A DNA stretch of 64,000 nt from Bog-756 sp963741055 (GCA_963741055.1 CAVUGU010000002.1:124001-188000); one strand, 5' to 3'. Shown: positions 46,826 through 56,527, numbered from the stretch's first letter. Program-made: numbers and translations. The notes: generated by a model not told the origin, from the letters alone.

Positions 46826-47709
46826 GCGACCCCGGAGAGCGAGAAGACGATCTTCGCCACCGACGAGAAGTCCTCACGGGCGAAGCCGGCCACCACCGCG
46901 GCGGTCAGCGCCTGGCGGGTGATCGCGGTCGTGGCGAGCGGTACCCCGGTCGCCGCGCCGTACCCGAGCGCGAGGTCGAGGTCCTTCGCCATGAGCTCGG
47001 TCATGAACCCCGGCTGCCAGCCGTTCGACGCCGGGCTCTCGGGAACCACACCCGCGACCGGCAGGCGGGTCCGCACCGCGACACAGTCGCCGGTCGAGTG
47101 CACCAGCACCTCGTGGAACTTGGCGAGGTCGACGCCGGACTTGACCGCGAGCGCGGTCGCCTCTGCGGTGGCCAGCATCTGCGCCGCGTAGACGAGGTTG
47201 TTGCAGAGCTTGACCACCTGGCCCATCCCGGCTCCGCCCACATGGACGATGCGGGCGGCGAAGGCCTCGAGCGCGGGTCGGGCCACCTCCAGTGTCTTTT
47301 CGTCTCCCCCGACCATCACGGTGAGCGTCCCGGCTTCGGCGCCCGCGGTGCCGCCCGAAAGGGGCGCGTCGAGAAAGCCGGCCCCGGTCGCCTCGACACG
47401 CTGGTGTTGCGCGCGCTCGACCTCGGGGTCGATGGTCGAGCAGTCGACGACGATCTTTCCGGCGCCGAGCGCGGGGAGCAACGCGCCCACCACCTCGTCG
47501 ACCTGGGGTGAGCTCGGCACGCAGAGGATCACGATCTCCGCGGCCTCGGCCACCGCCTTCACCGAGCCCCCCTCGATCGCACCGAAGCCCACCGCGCGCT
47601 CGATCGGACCGCGGCTGCGCGACGCGACGGTGACCCGGTGACCGGCCTCGACCAGGTGGCGGGTCATCGGCAGCCCCATGGCACCGAGGCCGACGAAGCC
47701 GATCTCCAT
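46822..47709 (-). CDS. NAD-binding 3-hydroxyisobutyrate/6-phosphogluconate dehydrogenase-family protein
   Basis: A 295-residue beta-hydroxyacid dehydrogenase. The nucleotide motif is GFVGLGAMGLPM, then DAPLSGGTAGAEAGTLTVMVGG, catalytic Lys in GQVVKLCNN. It oxidises a 3-hydroxy acid or reduces the semialdehyde (tartronate semialdehyde reductase, 3-hydroxyisobutyrate dehydrogenase and related). ATG at 47709 follows AGGAGGACCAAG. Within this block, coupled to an aldolase and kinase, a role in sugar-acid catabolism is most likely. Substrate not set. Confidence 0.88.
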   Translation of the reverse strand: MEIGFVGLGAMGLPMTRHLVEAGHRVTVASRSRGPIERAVGFGAIEGGSVKAVAEAAEIVILCVPSSPQVDEVVGALLPALGAGKIVVDCSTIDPEVERAQHQRVEATGAGFLDAPLSGGTAGAEAGTLTVMVGGDEKTLEVARPALEAFAARIVHVGGAGMGQVVKLCNNLVYAAQMLATAEATALAVKSGVDLAKFHEVLVHSTGDCVAVRTRLPVAGVVPESPASNGWQPGFMTELMAKDLDLALGYGAATGVPLATTAITRQALTAAVVAGFAREDFSSVAKIVFSLSGVA

Positions 47710-47746
47710 CTTGGTCCTCCTCACCCTCGACGATTCGCGGACGAGC

Positions 47747-49096
47747 TCAACGGTCGAACTGCGGGAGCCATCGCGCCGTCCCCGACAACAGCTCGTCGAC
47801 CATCGCGCCGGTCACGCCGAGGTCCCCCCGACCCGCCAGCGGATCGAGGAGGAACGCGGCGGTCGCCAGGCTGCGATCGCCGGCGAGGGCGGCCTCGACG
47901 GTCATCTCCTGGACCGCGACGTGGCGGCGGAGCAGCTCGGCGAAGGGCCGTGGGAGACGGGCCCGGTCGCGCCCGCGCACGCCCTTGTCGTCGACGACGC
48001 AGATCGACTCGACCACCACCTCGTCGTCCACGTCGGGCACCTGTCCGTCGTTCGGGATGTTGACCGGCAGCTCGCGGGCGGTGCCGGAGACCAGCGAGTC
48101 GATGACCGGGCCCGGCAGCTCTCCCGATTGCCAGGTCTGGAGCTGCTTGCTCCCCGCGAGCCAGGCGTCGACGTCGGCCACGTAGCCGACCTGGTGCTCC
48201 TGTCGCCGGGCGATGGTGGTGAGGTCGATGTTGTACGCCGATCCCCATCCCGACTCCTCGGTGAGGACCCAGGGCACGAACTCCGCGATGTGGCGGTCGC
48301 CGGAGGCCGGCAGCGCGCCGAAGCGGTCGAGCAAGGTGAGGGCGAGAAGGTGTCGCTGGAGGAAGTCGAGGCGCGAGAACTCCTCGGCGACCGGACGGTC
48401 CGGGCCGGGCGCGAGCGCGGCGAGGCCGCCGGCTTCCTCGACCATGCCGGAGAGGATGTCGAACCCGTCCTCTCCTTCGACGTCCAGTTCGGTCACCACC
48501 GGAAGGTGGTTGACCCCGGCGACGACCGGCCGGATCGCCTCGGCGGGCTTCCCGAGGGCGATGGCCAAGTCGAGGCACCAGTTCCCCACTTCGTGACAGA
48601 GGCCGACCGCCTTGAGCGGCGACTCGCGGCAGACCGCCCGGGTGAGGCAGGTCATCGGGTTGGTGATGTTGAGCATCCACGCGTCCGGGCAGACCTCTGC
48701 CATGTCGGCGGCGATGCCGACCAGCACCGGGACGTTGCGCAGCGAGCGGTTGACGCCGCCCGGACCCACCGAGTCGCCGACCGATTGGCGGATGCCGTGG
48801 CGGGCCGGGACCTCGAGGTCGACCGCCATCGACTCGAAGCCGCCGGTCGAGATGGTCACGATGACGAAGTCCGCTCCCTCGAGCGCCCGCCGCTGATCGG
48901 TCGTCGTGGCGAACGTGGCTCCGGCGCCGATCGCCTCGTCGAGCTTGCCTGCGAGCGCCTCCATCTTCACCAGCGGCTCGGGGTCGATGTCCTCCAAGAC
49001 GATGCGCGCCCCGTGCAACGACTCGGTGCCGAGCAGGTCGGCGAGGAGCTCCGGCGTCCACTGGTAGCTGCCGCCGCCGACGATGGTCACCTGCAC
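47747..49096 (-). CDS. GH4-family NAD-dependent glycosidase
   Basis: A 449-residue enzyme of glycoside hydrolase family 4, which cleaves alpha- or beta-linked (often phosphorylated) glycosides by NAD+ and Mn2+ dependent oxidation-elimination. The NAD motif is GGGSYQWTPELL; ITNPMT and the metal Cys in CHEVGNW, then His in AGVNHLPVV are visible. Members include alpha-glucosidase, alpha-galactosidase, alpha-galacturonidase and 6-phospho-glucosidases. GTG at 49096. It is the first gene of the leftward carbohydrate operon and would release the sugar used by the kinase and aldolase. Specificity within GH4 cannot be set from sequence alone. Confidence 0.9.
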   Translation of the reverse strand: MQVTIVGGGSYQWTPELLADLLGTESLHGARIVLEDIDPEPLVKMEALAGKLDEAIGAGATFATTTDQRRALEGADFVIVTISTGGFESMAVDLEVPARHGIRQSVGDSVGPGGVNRSLRNVPVLVGIAADMAEVCPDAWMLNITNPMTCLTRAVCRESPLKAVGLCHEVGNWCLDLAIALGKPAEAIRPVVAGVNHLPVVTELDVEGEDGFDILSGMVEEAGGLAALAPGPDRPVAEEFSRLDFLQRHLLALTLLDRFGALPASGDRHIAEFVPWVLTEESGWGSAYNIDLTTIARRQEHQVGYVADVDAWLAGSKQLQTWQSGELPGPVIDSLVSGTARELPVNIPNDGQVPDVDDEVVVESICVVDDKGVRGRDRARLPRPFAELLRRHVAVQEMTVEAALAGDRSLATAAFLLDPLAGRGDLGVTGAMVDELLSGTARWLPQFDR

Positions 49097-49224
49097 GCTG
49101 CTCAGCTCCCCCGTGAACGGGACCGACCCGAACCTGGCATGGGGAGCACTCTATCCAGTGCCCCCCGCCGCACCACGGGCGTCGACCCCGGCGTGCGCGA
49201 AGGACGTGCCGGTACCATGCGGCG

Positions 49225-49908
49225 ATGCCGCAACCCACCCTGCTCTACGTGACCCAGGTGGCTCCCTACCTCGACGGCCCGGCCGGTGTGCACGGCGTGC
49301 TCGATCAGTCCGCCACCGCCCTCGCCGAGCTCGCCGAAACCCGCGGGATGGACTTCGAGCGGACCGGCGACGTGCGGACCCTCGACCCCACACTGCTCGA
49401 GCGGGCGCGGGTCCTGGCCCTCTTCACCATCGGGGAGACGCCGTGGTCGGAGAGCCAGCAGCGGTCGATCGTCGACGCGGTCCGCTCGGGGAGGACCTCG
49501 GTGCTCGCGATCCACTCGGCCACCGACTCGTGCCACGGGTGGGACGAGTACGGCCAGCTGGTCGGCGCGCGCTTCGACGGCCATCCGTGGACCCAGTCGG
49601 TCAACGTGGAGGTGCTCCAACCGGAACACCCGGCGGTCGCGCACTTCCCGGAGGTCTTTGCCTGGCACGACGAGATCTACACCTTCCGCGGGCTCCGGCC
49701 CGACGCGGAGGTGCTGCTCCGCGCGAATCCCGACGACCTCGACGCCGAGGTCAGCCCACCCTCGGGCGAGTACCCGCTCTCGTGGTGCTTCACCGAGGGG
49801 TCGGGGCGGGCCTTCTCGACCTCGCTCGGCCACTTCCCGCTGGCCTGGGAGACGCCCGACTACCTCCGCCACCTCGACGGCGGGCTGGGCTGGGTCCTCG
49901 CGAACTGA
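49225..49908 (+). CDS. ThuA-like protein
   Basis: A 227-residue protein of the ThuA (trehalose utilisation) family, class I glutamine-amidotransferase-like fold. The pattern includes LLYVTQVAPYLDGPAGVHG, VLAIHSATDSCHGW, and the C-terminal WCFTEGSGRAFSTSLGHFPLAW. ThuA was named from a trehalose/maltose utilisation operon of Rhizobium meliloti; the family often lies with sugar-breakdown enzymes. It is divergent from the GH4 operon, consistent with a carbohydrate role. No catalytic function is established for the family. Confidence 0.82.
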   Translation: MPQPTLLYVTQVAPYLDGPAGVHGVLDQSATALAELAETRGMDFERTGDVRTLDPTLLERARVLALFTIGETPWSESQQRSIVDAVRSGRTSVLAIHSATDSCHGWDEYGQLVGARFDGHPWTQSVNVEVLQPEHPAVAHFPEVFAWHDEIYTFRGLRPDAEVLLRANPDDLDAEVSPPSGEYPLSWCFTEGSGRAFSTSLGHFPLAWETPDYLRHLDGGLGWVLAN

Positions 49909-49923
49909 CCGGCGCCGGGCGCC

Positions 49924-51462
49924 TCAGCCGGTGTTGCCCGGCAGCGGCTGGAATGGCGTCACGTTGGTCCAGCAGGTTCCCTGCGCCTTGCCTTGCGACG
50001 TCAGCTGGCACTGCGAGCTCGGGGGGACGTTGTTGTGCAGACGGACGATCTTGTAGAGGGTCGGCCCGTAGCGCTTGTCGGGTCCGTAGCTGAGGATCGG
50101 CGCCGAGGTGCCCGGGAAGTCGGTGATCTTCGAGAGCGCGGTGACAAAGGTGCGCCGGTTGAGATCCGGGCCGGCGTTCTTCGCGGCCTCGGCGAAGAGG
50201 GTGATCGTCTCGCACCAGAGGACGACGGGCCCTTGCTCTTCGAGGTAGTCGGTGGTCGCACCCGAGGGGATCTGGGGGTAGGCCTTGTGCCAGGGGGTCC
50301 AGCACGCCTTGACTCCCGGGTCGTAGCCCTTCGGACCCGTGTAGTTCGACGGCGTCGTCGAGCCTCCGAGCGTCTGGGTGGTGAGGCCTTCCTGTCCGTC
50401 GAGCGCCTTCTCGTAGGGGATCGGGATGAGTCCGAGCGCGGATTCGATGCTCTCCTCGTAGTCGCTCAGCAGAAGTCGCGGGTAGTACTGCTGGGAGGTC
50501 TCCGCCTGTAGCACCGGGTAGAAGACGTTGAAGGGGATCAGCGGAATGACCGAGTCCACCCCCGCGCTGCGAAGCTGCTGGATCACGAGGGGCGCCTGCG
50601 AGTTGGTCGTCGCCGACTCGGTCGGGTCCGACGCGATGGTCTCGACCACTGGCGTGACGCCGGCTCGGTGCAGGTCCGGCAGGAGGTAGTCGTTCAGGGC
50701 CAGTTGGTCCGAGGCACGGTCGCCGGCGATCACCCCGACCACCCGCGAGCCGCCGAGCAGGTGCGCGCTGAGCCCCCAGTCCACGACCGCTTGGAGGATC
50801 ACCGAGTCGTCGGGTCCGGTCCACCAGAGGTAGGGCGAGCCCTGGTCGGTCCAGTTGGTCACGGTGCTCCACCCACCGATGAAGGGCGTCTGGCCTTCCT
50901 GGGTGATGCAGAGCTGGTTGTCGCCCGTCCAGGCGCCGATCCCGTCGAGCACCGCAAAGGCCGCCGGCGATCCTTCCGTCCAGGTCTTGCAGAGGGCGCG
51001 CATCGCCGTTTCGCTGGTCGGGTCGTAGTTGGTGATGATCGGATTGATGTGACGACCGTTGATCCCGCCGCTGTCGTTGATCTGCTTGACGTAGAACTGG
51101 ATCGCCTTGGTCTGTTCGCCGTACTCGGGATCGGCGGCGAACCCTTCCTGGCCGGCGAGCGAGTTGAGCGAGACGACCGGGAACACCACGTTGATCGAGT
51201 TCCCTTGGATCCCCCTGGTCGAGGTGCTCGCCGCGCTGACCGGCGTCGGCCCGCTCGCCGCGTGGGTGGTCGTCGGCGAGGCGGTCGCGGCCGAGCCGGA
51301 GGACGTGCTCGAGGGGGACGTCGCCAGCCACACGGCTACCCCGGCGACGACCGCCCCGATCAGCACGATCGTGCGGAGCTGGGTGCGCCTCGGTCGCCGG
51401 ACGAAGTGGCCCCACGAGCGCGACAGGGCCGCGAAGGGATTCCAGCGGGAGCCCCCGCTCAT
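49924..51462 (-). CDS. Liv-type extracellular substrate-binding protein
   Basis: A 512-residue protein. One hydrophobic segment (TIVLIGAVVAGVAVWLA, residues about 30-46) serves as signal or anchor, followed by a Ser/Thr/Ala-rich linker to about residue 85. The rest is a periplasmic-binding-protein type I fold like LivK: QTKAIQFYVKQINDSGGINGR, YLWWTGPDDSVILQAVVDW, and VIAGDRASDQLALNDYL. It likely captures the ligand for a HAAT-type importer, possibly the one at 39.4-44.5 kb, although a gap of 5 kb separates them. ATG at 51462 lies opposite the ABC exporter gene. Ligand unknown. Confidence 0.82.
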   Translation of the reverse strand: MSGGSRWNPFAALSRSWGHFVRRPRRTQLRTIVLIGAVVAGVAVWLATSPSSTSSGSAATASPTTTHAASGPTPVSAASTSTRGIQGNSINVVFPVVSLNSLAGQEGFAADPEYGEQTKAIQFYVKQINDSGGINGRHINPIITNYDPTSETAMRALCKTWTEGSPAAFAVLDGIGAWTGDNQLCITQEGQTPFIGGWSTVTNWTDQGSPYLWWTGPDDSVILQAVVDWGLSAHLLGGSRVVGVIAGDRASDQLALNDYLLPDLHRAGVTPVVETIASDPTESATTNSQAPLVIQQLRSAGVDSVIPLIPFNVFYPVLQAETSQQYYPRLLLSDYEESIESALGLIPIPYEKALDGQEGLTTQTLGGSTTPSNYTGPKGYDPGVKACWTPWHKAYPQIPSGATTDYLEEQGPVVLWCETITLFAEAAKNAGPDLNRRTFVTALSKITDFPGTSAPILSYGPDKRYGPTLYKIVRLHNNVPPSSQCQLTSQGKAQGTCWTNVTPFQPLPGNTG

Positions 51463-51653
51463 CCGCCCCGCCCGTCGCCGCGCCGTCGATGGGCGGTCAC
51501 GACTCTCCTTCCGCACGCCCCCGTTCCGCACCCCTCCGATTCGGCAGGGTGCGCTGTGTGCCGCCCGGAGCGTATCGTCGTCGCCGGGGCACACGCCGGC
51601 ACCTGGCTCACGGAAGGACCCGCCGCGACACGGTTGCCCGTCCCCCGGACCCG

Positions 51654-52679
51654 ATGGTGAGCCAACTGAGCCAATTGAACAGAGAGCACGACACCGAGAG
51701 CACGACAAAGCTCGCCGTCGAGGTCACCGACCTGGTGAAGCGGTACCCGAAGGCGCCGAACGACTCGCTCGCCGGCGTGAGCTTCGAGGTCCACCAGGGG
51801 GAGGTGTTCGGCTTCCTCGGGCCGAACGGGGCGGGCAAGACGACCACCATCGGCATCCTCACCACCCGGATCCGACCGACCCGCGGGAGCGCGCGGGTGG
51901 CCGGGGTGGACGTGGTGGCCGACCCGGTCGGAGCACGACGCGTCCTCGGGGTGGTCCCCCAGCAGAACAACCTCGACCGTTCGCTCTCGGTGCGCCAGAA
52001 CCTGCTCTTCCACGCGAGCTATCACGGCGTGCCTCGGCCGGTCCGCAACCGGCTCGCCGACGAGCTGCTCGAGCAGTTCGGGCTCGGCGACCGGCCCGGC
52101 GGCAGACCGGACGACTTCTCGGGCGGCCAGATCCAGCGGATGATGATCGCCCGCGCGCTCATGCACGCGCCCGCGGTGCTCTTCCTCGACGAGCCCTCGA
52201 CCGGTCTCGATCCGGCCGCGCGCCTCTTCCTCTGGGAGAAGGTCGGCGAGCTGCGCGACGCCGGGACGACCGTCGTGATCACCACCCACGACATGGACGA
52301 GGCGGCCACCTTGAGCGACCGGGTCGCGATCATCGACCACGGAACGCTGCTCGCGCTCGACACCCCGGCCGCTCTGGTGCGCGGGATGCCGAGCGACCGC
52401 ACACTCGACTGCACCGTCGAGCCCAGCCCGGACGGCGAGCCCGTATCGGTCGGAAAGCTGGTCGCCTCGCTCGAGGGGGTGAGTCAGGTCGAACAACTCG
52501 ACGACCCGACCGGTACCGGGTGGCGCTTCCGGGTCTACGTCCACGGCGAGGCCGCGCCCTACGTCGCCCCGGTCGCCCACGCCATCGAGGCCGCCGGCGC
52601 GCGGCTCACCGACGTGCGTCTCGGTGAACCCAACCTCGAAGACGTGTTCATCCACCTGACCGGAAGAGCGCTCCGATGA
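51654..52679 (+). CDS. ABC-2 exporter ATP-binding protein
   Basis: A 341-residue ATPase with Walker A GPNGAGKTTT, signature FSGGQIQR, Walker B VLFLDEPSTGLDP and switch ITTHD. The DrrA-like C-terminal domain runs from about residue 240. It belongs to the ABC-2 drug/lipid exporter group, and its stop overlaps the start of the permease gene as ATGA. ATG at 51654. Possible substrates are lipids, antibiotics or a glycan precursor; the PIG-L gene that follows might modify the exported compound, though that is a guess. Confidence 0.92.
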   Translation: MVSQLSQLNREHDTESTTKLAVEVTDLVKRYPKAPNDSLAGVSFEVHQGEVFGFLGPNGAGKTTTIGILTTRIRPTRGSARVAGVDVVADPVGARRVLGVVPQQNNLDRSLSVRQNLLFHASYHGVPRPVRNRLADELLEQFGLGDRPGGRPDDFSGGQIQRMMIARALMHAPAVLFLDEPSTGLDPAARLFLWEKVGELRDAGTTVVITTHDMDEAATLSDRVAIIDHGTLLALDTPAALVRGMPSDRTLDCTVEPSPDGEPVSVGKLVASLEGVSQVEQLDDPTGTGWRFRVYVHGEAAPYVAPVAHAIEAAGARLTDVRLGEPNLEDVFIHLTGRALR

Positions 52680-53500
52680 CCGTCACCGCCGAATCCGAGC
52701 TCGAGTTGGGAACCGGGTCCCGCCGGCGTTGGGGCCCCTGGCAGACCGCGCTGGCCATCTTGCGACGCGACCTGTTCGTGACCGGCCGCGAGTTCCCGAT
52801 CTTCCTCGCCCAGGTCATCCTCCAGCCGCTGTTCCTCCTGTTCGTCTTCGGCAAGGTGCTGACCGAGCTGGGCTACGCGCGCCCCGGCTACGCACAGGTC
52901 CTCTTCCCGGGGCTCGTGGCGCTCGCCGCGGTGCTCACCGGCATCCAGTCGACCGCGCTCCCCTTGGTCATCGAGTTCTCCTACAGCAACGAGATCGAGG
53001 ACCGCCTGCTCGCGCCGTTGCCCATCGGCGCGGTCGCCGTCGAGAAGGTGGTGTTCGCGGCCATGCGGGGCTGCGTGGCCGCGGCGGTCATGTTCCCGAT
53101 CGGCGTGTGGATCCTCGGATCGATTCCGTGGCAGGCGTCGTCGTGGTTCGGTGTGATCGTGATGACGATCCTCGGGGCGCTGCTCGGCTCGGCGATGGGA
53201 CTCATCCTCGGCACCTTCGTGCCGCCCAACCGGATCAACGTGACCTTCGCGTTGGTGCTGATCCCGCTCACCTTCACCGGTTGCTCGCAGTACCCGTGGC
53301 CCTCGTTGAGCTCGATCCGCTGGTTCCAGGTGGTCTGCGCGTTCAACCCGATGACCTACGTGAGCGAAGGTCTACGCGGTCTGATGGTTCCGTCGGTGCC
53401 CCACATTCCGGTCGCGATCTGCTTCGCCGCGAGCATCGGCTTCCTCGTGGTCCTCACCGCGATCGGGATGGTGGGTTTCATCCGTCGCTCCCTCGGCTGA
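52676..53500 (+). CDS. ABC-2 exporter permease
   Basis: A 274-residue membrane protein with six hydrophobic segments (GREFPIFLAQVILQPLF, YAQVLFPGLVALAAVLTGIQ, WFGVIVMTILGALLGSAMG and others), the ABC-2 membrane domain. It partners the ATPase directly upstream, with a four-base overlap ATGA. The pattern resembles daunorubicin-type exporters, and the substrate is unknown. PIG-L follows after 29 bases on the same strand. Confidence 0.92.
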   Translation: MTVTAESELELGTGSRRRWGPWQTALAILRRDLFVTGREFPIFLAQVILQPLFLLFVFGKVLTELGYARPGYAQVLFPGLVALAAVLTGIQSTALPLVIEFSYSNEIEDRLLAPLPIGAVAVEKVVFAAMRGCVAAAVMFPIGVWILGSIPWQASSWFGVIVMTILGALLGSAMGLILGTFVPPNRINVTFALVLIPLTFTGCSQYPWPSLSSIRWFQVVCAFNPMTYVSEGLRGLMVPSVPHIPVAICFAASIGFLVVLTAIGMVGFIRRSLG

Positions 53501-53529
53501 AGCGGCCACGACCCGTTACGCTGCCGCCA

Positions 53530-54315
53530 ATGGACGCGAAGGCGCTCTGGGGGAAACTCGACGACTCGGTGCTCGAGTCGATCGTGGTGGTCTCGCCCCA
53601 CCTCGACGACGCGGCCCTCGGGGCCGCCCACCTGATCATCAGCTACCCGGGCACGACGGTGGTCACCGTCCACGCCGGTCGCCCCGCCGCCTACCCGGAC
53701 GAGGTCACCGAGTGGGACGCGCTCGGCGGGTTCGAGCGCGGTGACGACGTGGTCGGCGCACGCCACGAAGAGGACCGTGCCGCGATGGAGTCGATGGGCG
53801 CCAGCCCGGTCTGGCTCGACTTCGTCGACGGCCAGTACCTGGCCGACGGCGATCGGCCGAGCGCGGCGGACATCGCAGCCGACTTGAAAACCGCGATCGA
53901 ATCCGCGAACCCGACGGCGGTCTTCCTCCCGATGGGCATCGCCCATCCCGATCACATGATCACCCACGACGCGGGTCTTCTGGTCCGAGCCGAGACCAAC
54001 GAGGACGTGAGCTGGTTCTGCTACGAGGACCACGGCTACAAGCACCTCCCCGGCATGATGGCCTGGCGGGTCTCCAGGCTGTTCCGCAGCGGTGTCTGGC
54101 CGACGCCGTCGATCGTTCCCGTCGAGGTCGACATGGCGGCCAAGCGCGCGGCCATCGACTGCTACAAGAGCCAGCTCGGGCCGCTCCAGCGCGACCACCT
54201 TCTCGACGAGCGACTCGACGCGAACGTGCCCGAGCAGCACTGGCGCCTCGCGACCGCACCCCGAGGGTGGGAGCGGCTCCCGCTGTTCGGCGAGTCCGAG
54301 GAGGACCGGTCGTGA
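53530..54315 (+). CDS. PIG-L-family N-acetylglucosaminyl deacetylase-like hydrolase
   Basis: A 261-residue zinc deacetylase of the PIG-L/LmbE/MshB group. Metal motifs are PHLDDAALG near the start and HPDH (AHPDHMITHD) near residue 140. Members deacetylate N-acetylglucosaminyl lipids or mycothiol precursors. The start ATG at 53530 gives the expected short lead to the PHLDD motif. It overlaps the following SDR start as GTGA. In mycothiol producers MshB is such a protein, but the length and lack of other msh genes make a different sugar amide more likely. Confidence 0.85.
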   Translation: MDAKALWGKLDDSVLESIVVVSPHLDDAALGAAHLIISYPGTTVVTVHAGRPAAYPDEVTEWDALGGFERGDDVVGARHEEDRAAMESMGASPVWLDFVDGQYLADGDRPSAADIAADLKTAIESANPTAVFLPMGIAHPDHMITHDAGLLVRAETNEDVSWFCYEDHGYKHLPGMMAWRVSRLFRSGVWPTPSIVPVEVDMAAKRAAIDCYKSQLGPLQRDHLLDERLDANVPEQHWRLATAPRGWERLPLFGESEEDRS

Positions 54316-55095
54316 CCGGGTCCGCGCGGTCGGGTGCCGGCGTGGTGCTGGTCACCGGTGCCTCCTCCGGGCATCGGGGCGGCGACCGCCCGCCTGCTGG
54401 CGGCCGGCGGCTCGACGGTGGCACTCGTGGCCCGGCGCGCCGATCGCCTGGAGGAGGTCCTCGCGGAGTGCCGGCAGAGCGCGCCCAGTTCGCGCGCGTG
54501 GCCGGCCGACCTCTCGGATCCTTCGCGTGCCGCCGAGCTGGCGCTCGAGATCTGGGACGAGCTCGGCCCGCTCGAGGTGGTGATCAACAACGCCGGCATC
54601 CCGATGCGCCGCTCGGCGAGCCGGCTGACCATGGCCGAGGTCGAGAAGGTGATGGCCGTCAATTACTTCTCGCCGGTCGCCATCACCCTCGCGCTGCTCC
54701 CCCGCATGCTCGAGCGCGCCAGCGGGACCTTCGTCAACGTGTCGAGCCTCGGGGGTCGTCTCGGCATCGTCAACGAGGCGGCCTACAGCGGGTCGAAGTT
54801 CGCCCTCGCCGGCTGGAGCGAATCGCTCGCGGCCGATCTCCTCGGCTCGGGCGTCTCGGTCCGCCTGGTCCTCCCCGGCGCCATCGACACCGAGATCTGG
54901 GACCAACCCGACAACGACCCGCCCGACTACGACGGGCCGTTGGTGCCGGCGGAGGAGATCGCGGCGGGCATCGTCGCCGCCATCGGGAGCGAGCAGTTCG
55001 AGCACTACCTCCCCGACATGCGCGCGGTGGTGGAGATGAAGATGAAGGACTTCGACGGCTTCCTCGCCGCGATGCGCGCGATGGGGGACGGCTAG
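54312..55095 (+). CDS. Short-chain dehydrogenase (one apparent frameshift)
   Basis: After removal of one base near 54368-54370 it encodes 260 residues. TGASSGIG is split by the extra G in the GGG run; after repair NNAG, the catalytic Ser in SSLGG and YSGSK follow. The C-terminus has a hydrophobic-basic stretch (VVEMKMKDFDGFLAAMRAMG). GTG at 54312 overlaps the PIG-L stop. The substrate is unknown. Confidence 0.83.
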
Positions 55096-55108
55096 AGCGG
55101 AGCTCGCC

Positions 55109-56527
55109 TCAGGTTCCGGGGCCGATCGCCTCGAAGCGGGCGAAACGCGCCGCCGCGGCCTGCGCCCAGGTCGGGTCCGGGTCGATCGTCCCCCCGGTCC
55201 GCGCCCACGATCCCGCCACCGAGAAGTCGGTCTCCAGACCCGCGACCATCCTGGCCATGAAAGCCGCGCCGAGCGCCGCACCTTCGGGCACGGCGACGGT
55301 CTCGACCGGTAGGCCGGACGCGTCGGCGACCGCCTGCATCCAGGGGACCGACCGCGAGCCACCACCGGTCGCCACGATCCGCTTGGCGCTCGCGCCCGAG
55401 CGCTCCACGATGCGCCGGATCACGAAACCACTCGCTTCGTGCGCGGCGCGGAGCATCGCCTCGGGGCCCTGGGTGATGTCGAGCCCGTGGATGCTCGCCC
55501 GCAGCATCGGGTCGTGGAAGGGCGTCCGCTCGCCGCGGAGGTAGGGCAGCCAGACCGGAATCCGGTCGGGGTCACCGGTGCGCTCGTCCGCCCCGTCGAC
55601 CGACGGTCCCCGGCGGCGGGTCCCGCCGAGCAACGAGCGCGCCCAGTCGGCGAAGAGCGCCCCGGCGTTGCTCGCTCCGCCGACCAACACCTGGCCCGGC
55701 TCGGTGCTCGGGAAGGAGATCAGGCCGGGCCTCTCGATCCACTCCTCGCTCACCACCCAGACGACGAGGGTGGCACCGAAGATGGCGAGGACGTCCCCGG
55801 GCCGGTTGGCGCCGGCCACGATCTGCTCGCAGAACGCGTCGACCGACCCGCCTCCAGCGAGGGTCGACGAGTCGGGGACGGTGCCCGCGGGCTTGCCCAT
55901 GTCGACCACCCGCGACAACTTTTCCTCGCCGACGCCGAGCGCCTCGAGTGCCGCCGGGTCCCACCGGTTCCGCACGAAGAGGCCGCCGAAGGAGGCCGCA
56001 GTGGCGGTGTCCACCGCCGGTACCCCGGACAGCGCGTAGGTGGCCACCGCCTGGCAGGGCCAGTAGCCGCGGGCGTCCGGTCGCTCGGCGATCGCCCACT
56101 CGAGCATCCGCCTCCCCTCGTCCCGCTCGCCCCCGAAGTCCTCGGGTCCGCGGGACGCCGCGTCGTCCCGGGCCCGGGCGTCCCCATAGAGGAGACCCGG
56201 GAGCATCGGCGCGCCGCGCCGGTCGACCGCGGTGATCGACGGCACCATCGAGGTCACCTCGAAGGCCGCCGCCTCTCCGTCGAGCTCGGCCGCGACCGCG
56301 GCGTAGGCCTTGCGGGGGCCCTTGCGCCACGCGCGATCCGCGTGGTGCTCCAAGAAGTCGGCCGAGGGAGTTCCGACGCCGTGTGGAACGCGCGCTCTCG
56401 CGACCACTGCACCACTTCCGTCGACCGCGACCGCCTTGACCGCGGTGGTACCGACGTCGACCCCGATGGTGCAGTCCTTTCCCCGCGGGCGGCTCACGGA
56501 CCTGACAACCGAGTCATGAGACGCCAT
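55109..56527 (-). CDS. FGGY-family carbohydrate kinase
   Basis: A 472-residue intact FGGY kinase: phosphate loop IGVDVGTTAVKAVAVDG, central VRNRWDPAALEALGV and VLVGGASNAGALFADWARS, C-terminal ATP-binding motif IVATGGGSRSVPWMQAVADA. It resembles xylulokinase/glycerol kinase relatives and would phosphorylate a sugar, polyol or sugar acid. ATG at 56527 is chosen, GTG at about 56500 is also possible. It is divergent from the 2-hydroxyacid dehydrogenase, a pairing found in catabolism of uncommon sugars. It is not a close copy of the kinase at 44549. Confidence 0.88.
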   Translation of the reverse strand: MASHDSVVRSVSRPRGKDCTIGVDVGTTAVKAVAVDGSGAVVARARVPHGVGTPSADFLEHHADRAWRKGPRKAYAAVAAELDGEAAAFEVTSMVPSITAVDRRGAPMLPGLLYGDARARDDAASRGPEDFGGERDEGRRMLEWAIAERPDARGYWPCQAVATYALSGVPAVDTATAASFGGLFVRNRWDPAALEALGVGEEKLSRVVDMGKPAGTVPDSSTLAGGGSVDAFCEQIVAGANRPGDVLAIFGATLVVWVVSEEWIERPGLISFPSTEPGQVLVGGASNAGALFADWARSLLGGTRRRGPSVDGADERTGDPDRIPVWLPYLRGERTPFHDPMLRASIHGLDITQGPEAMLRAAHEASGFVIRRIVERSGASAKRIVATGGGSRSVPWMQAVADASGLPVETVAVPEGAALGAAFMARMVAGLETDFSVAGSWARTGGTIDPDPTWAQAAAARFARFEAIGPGT

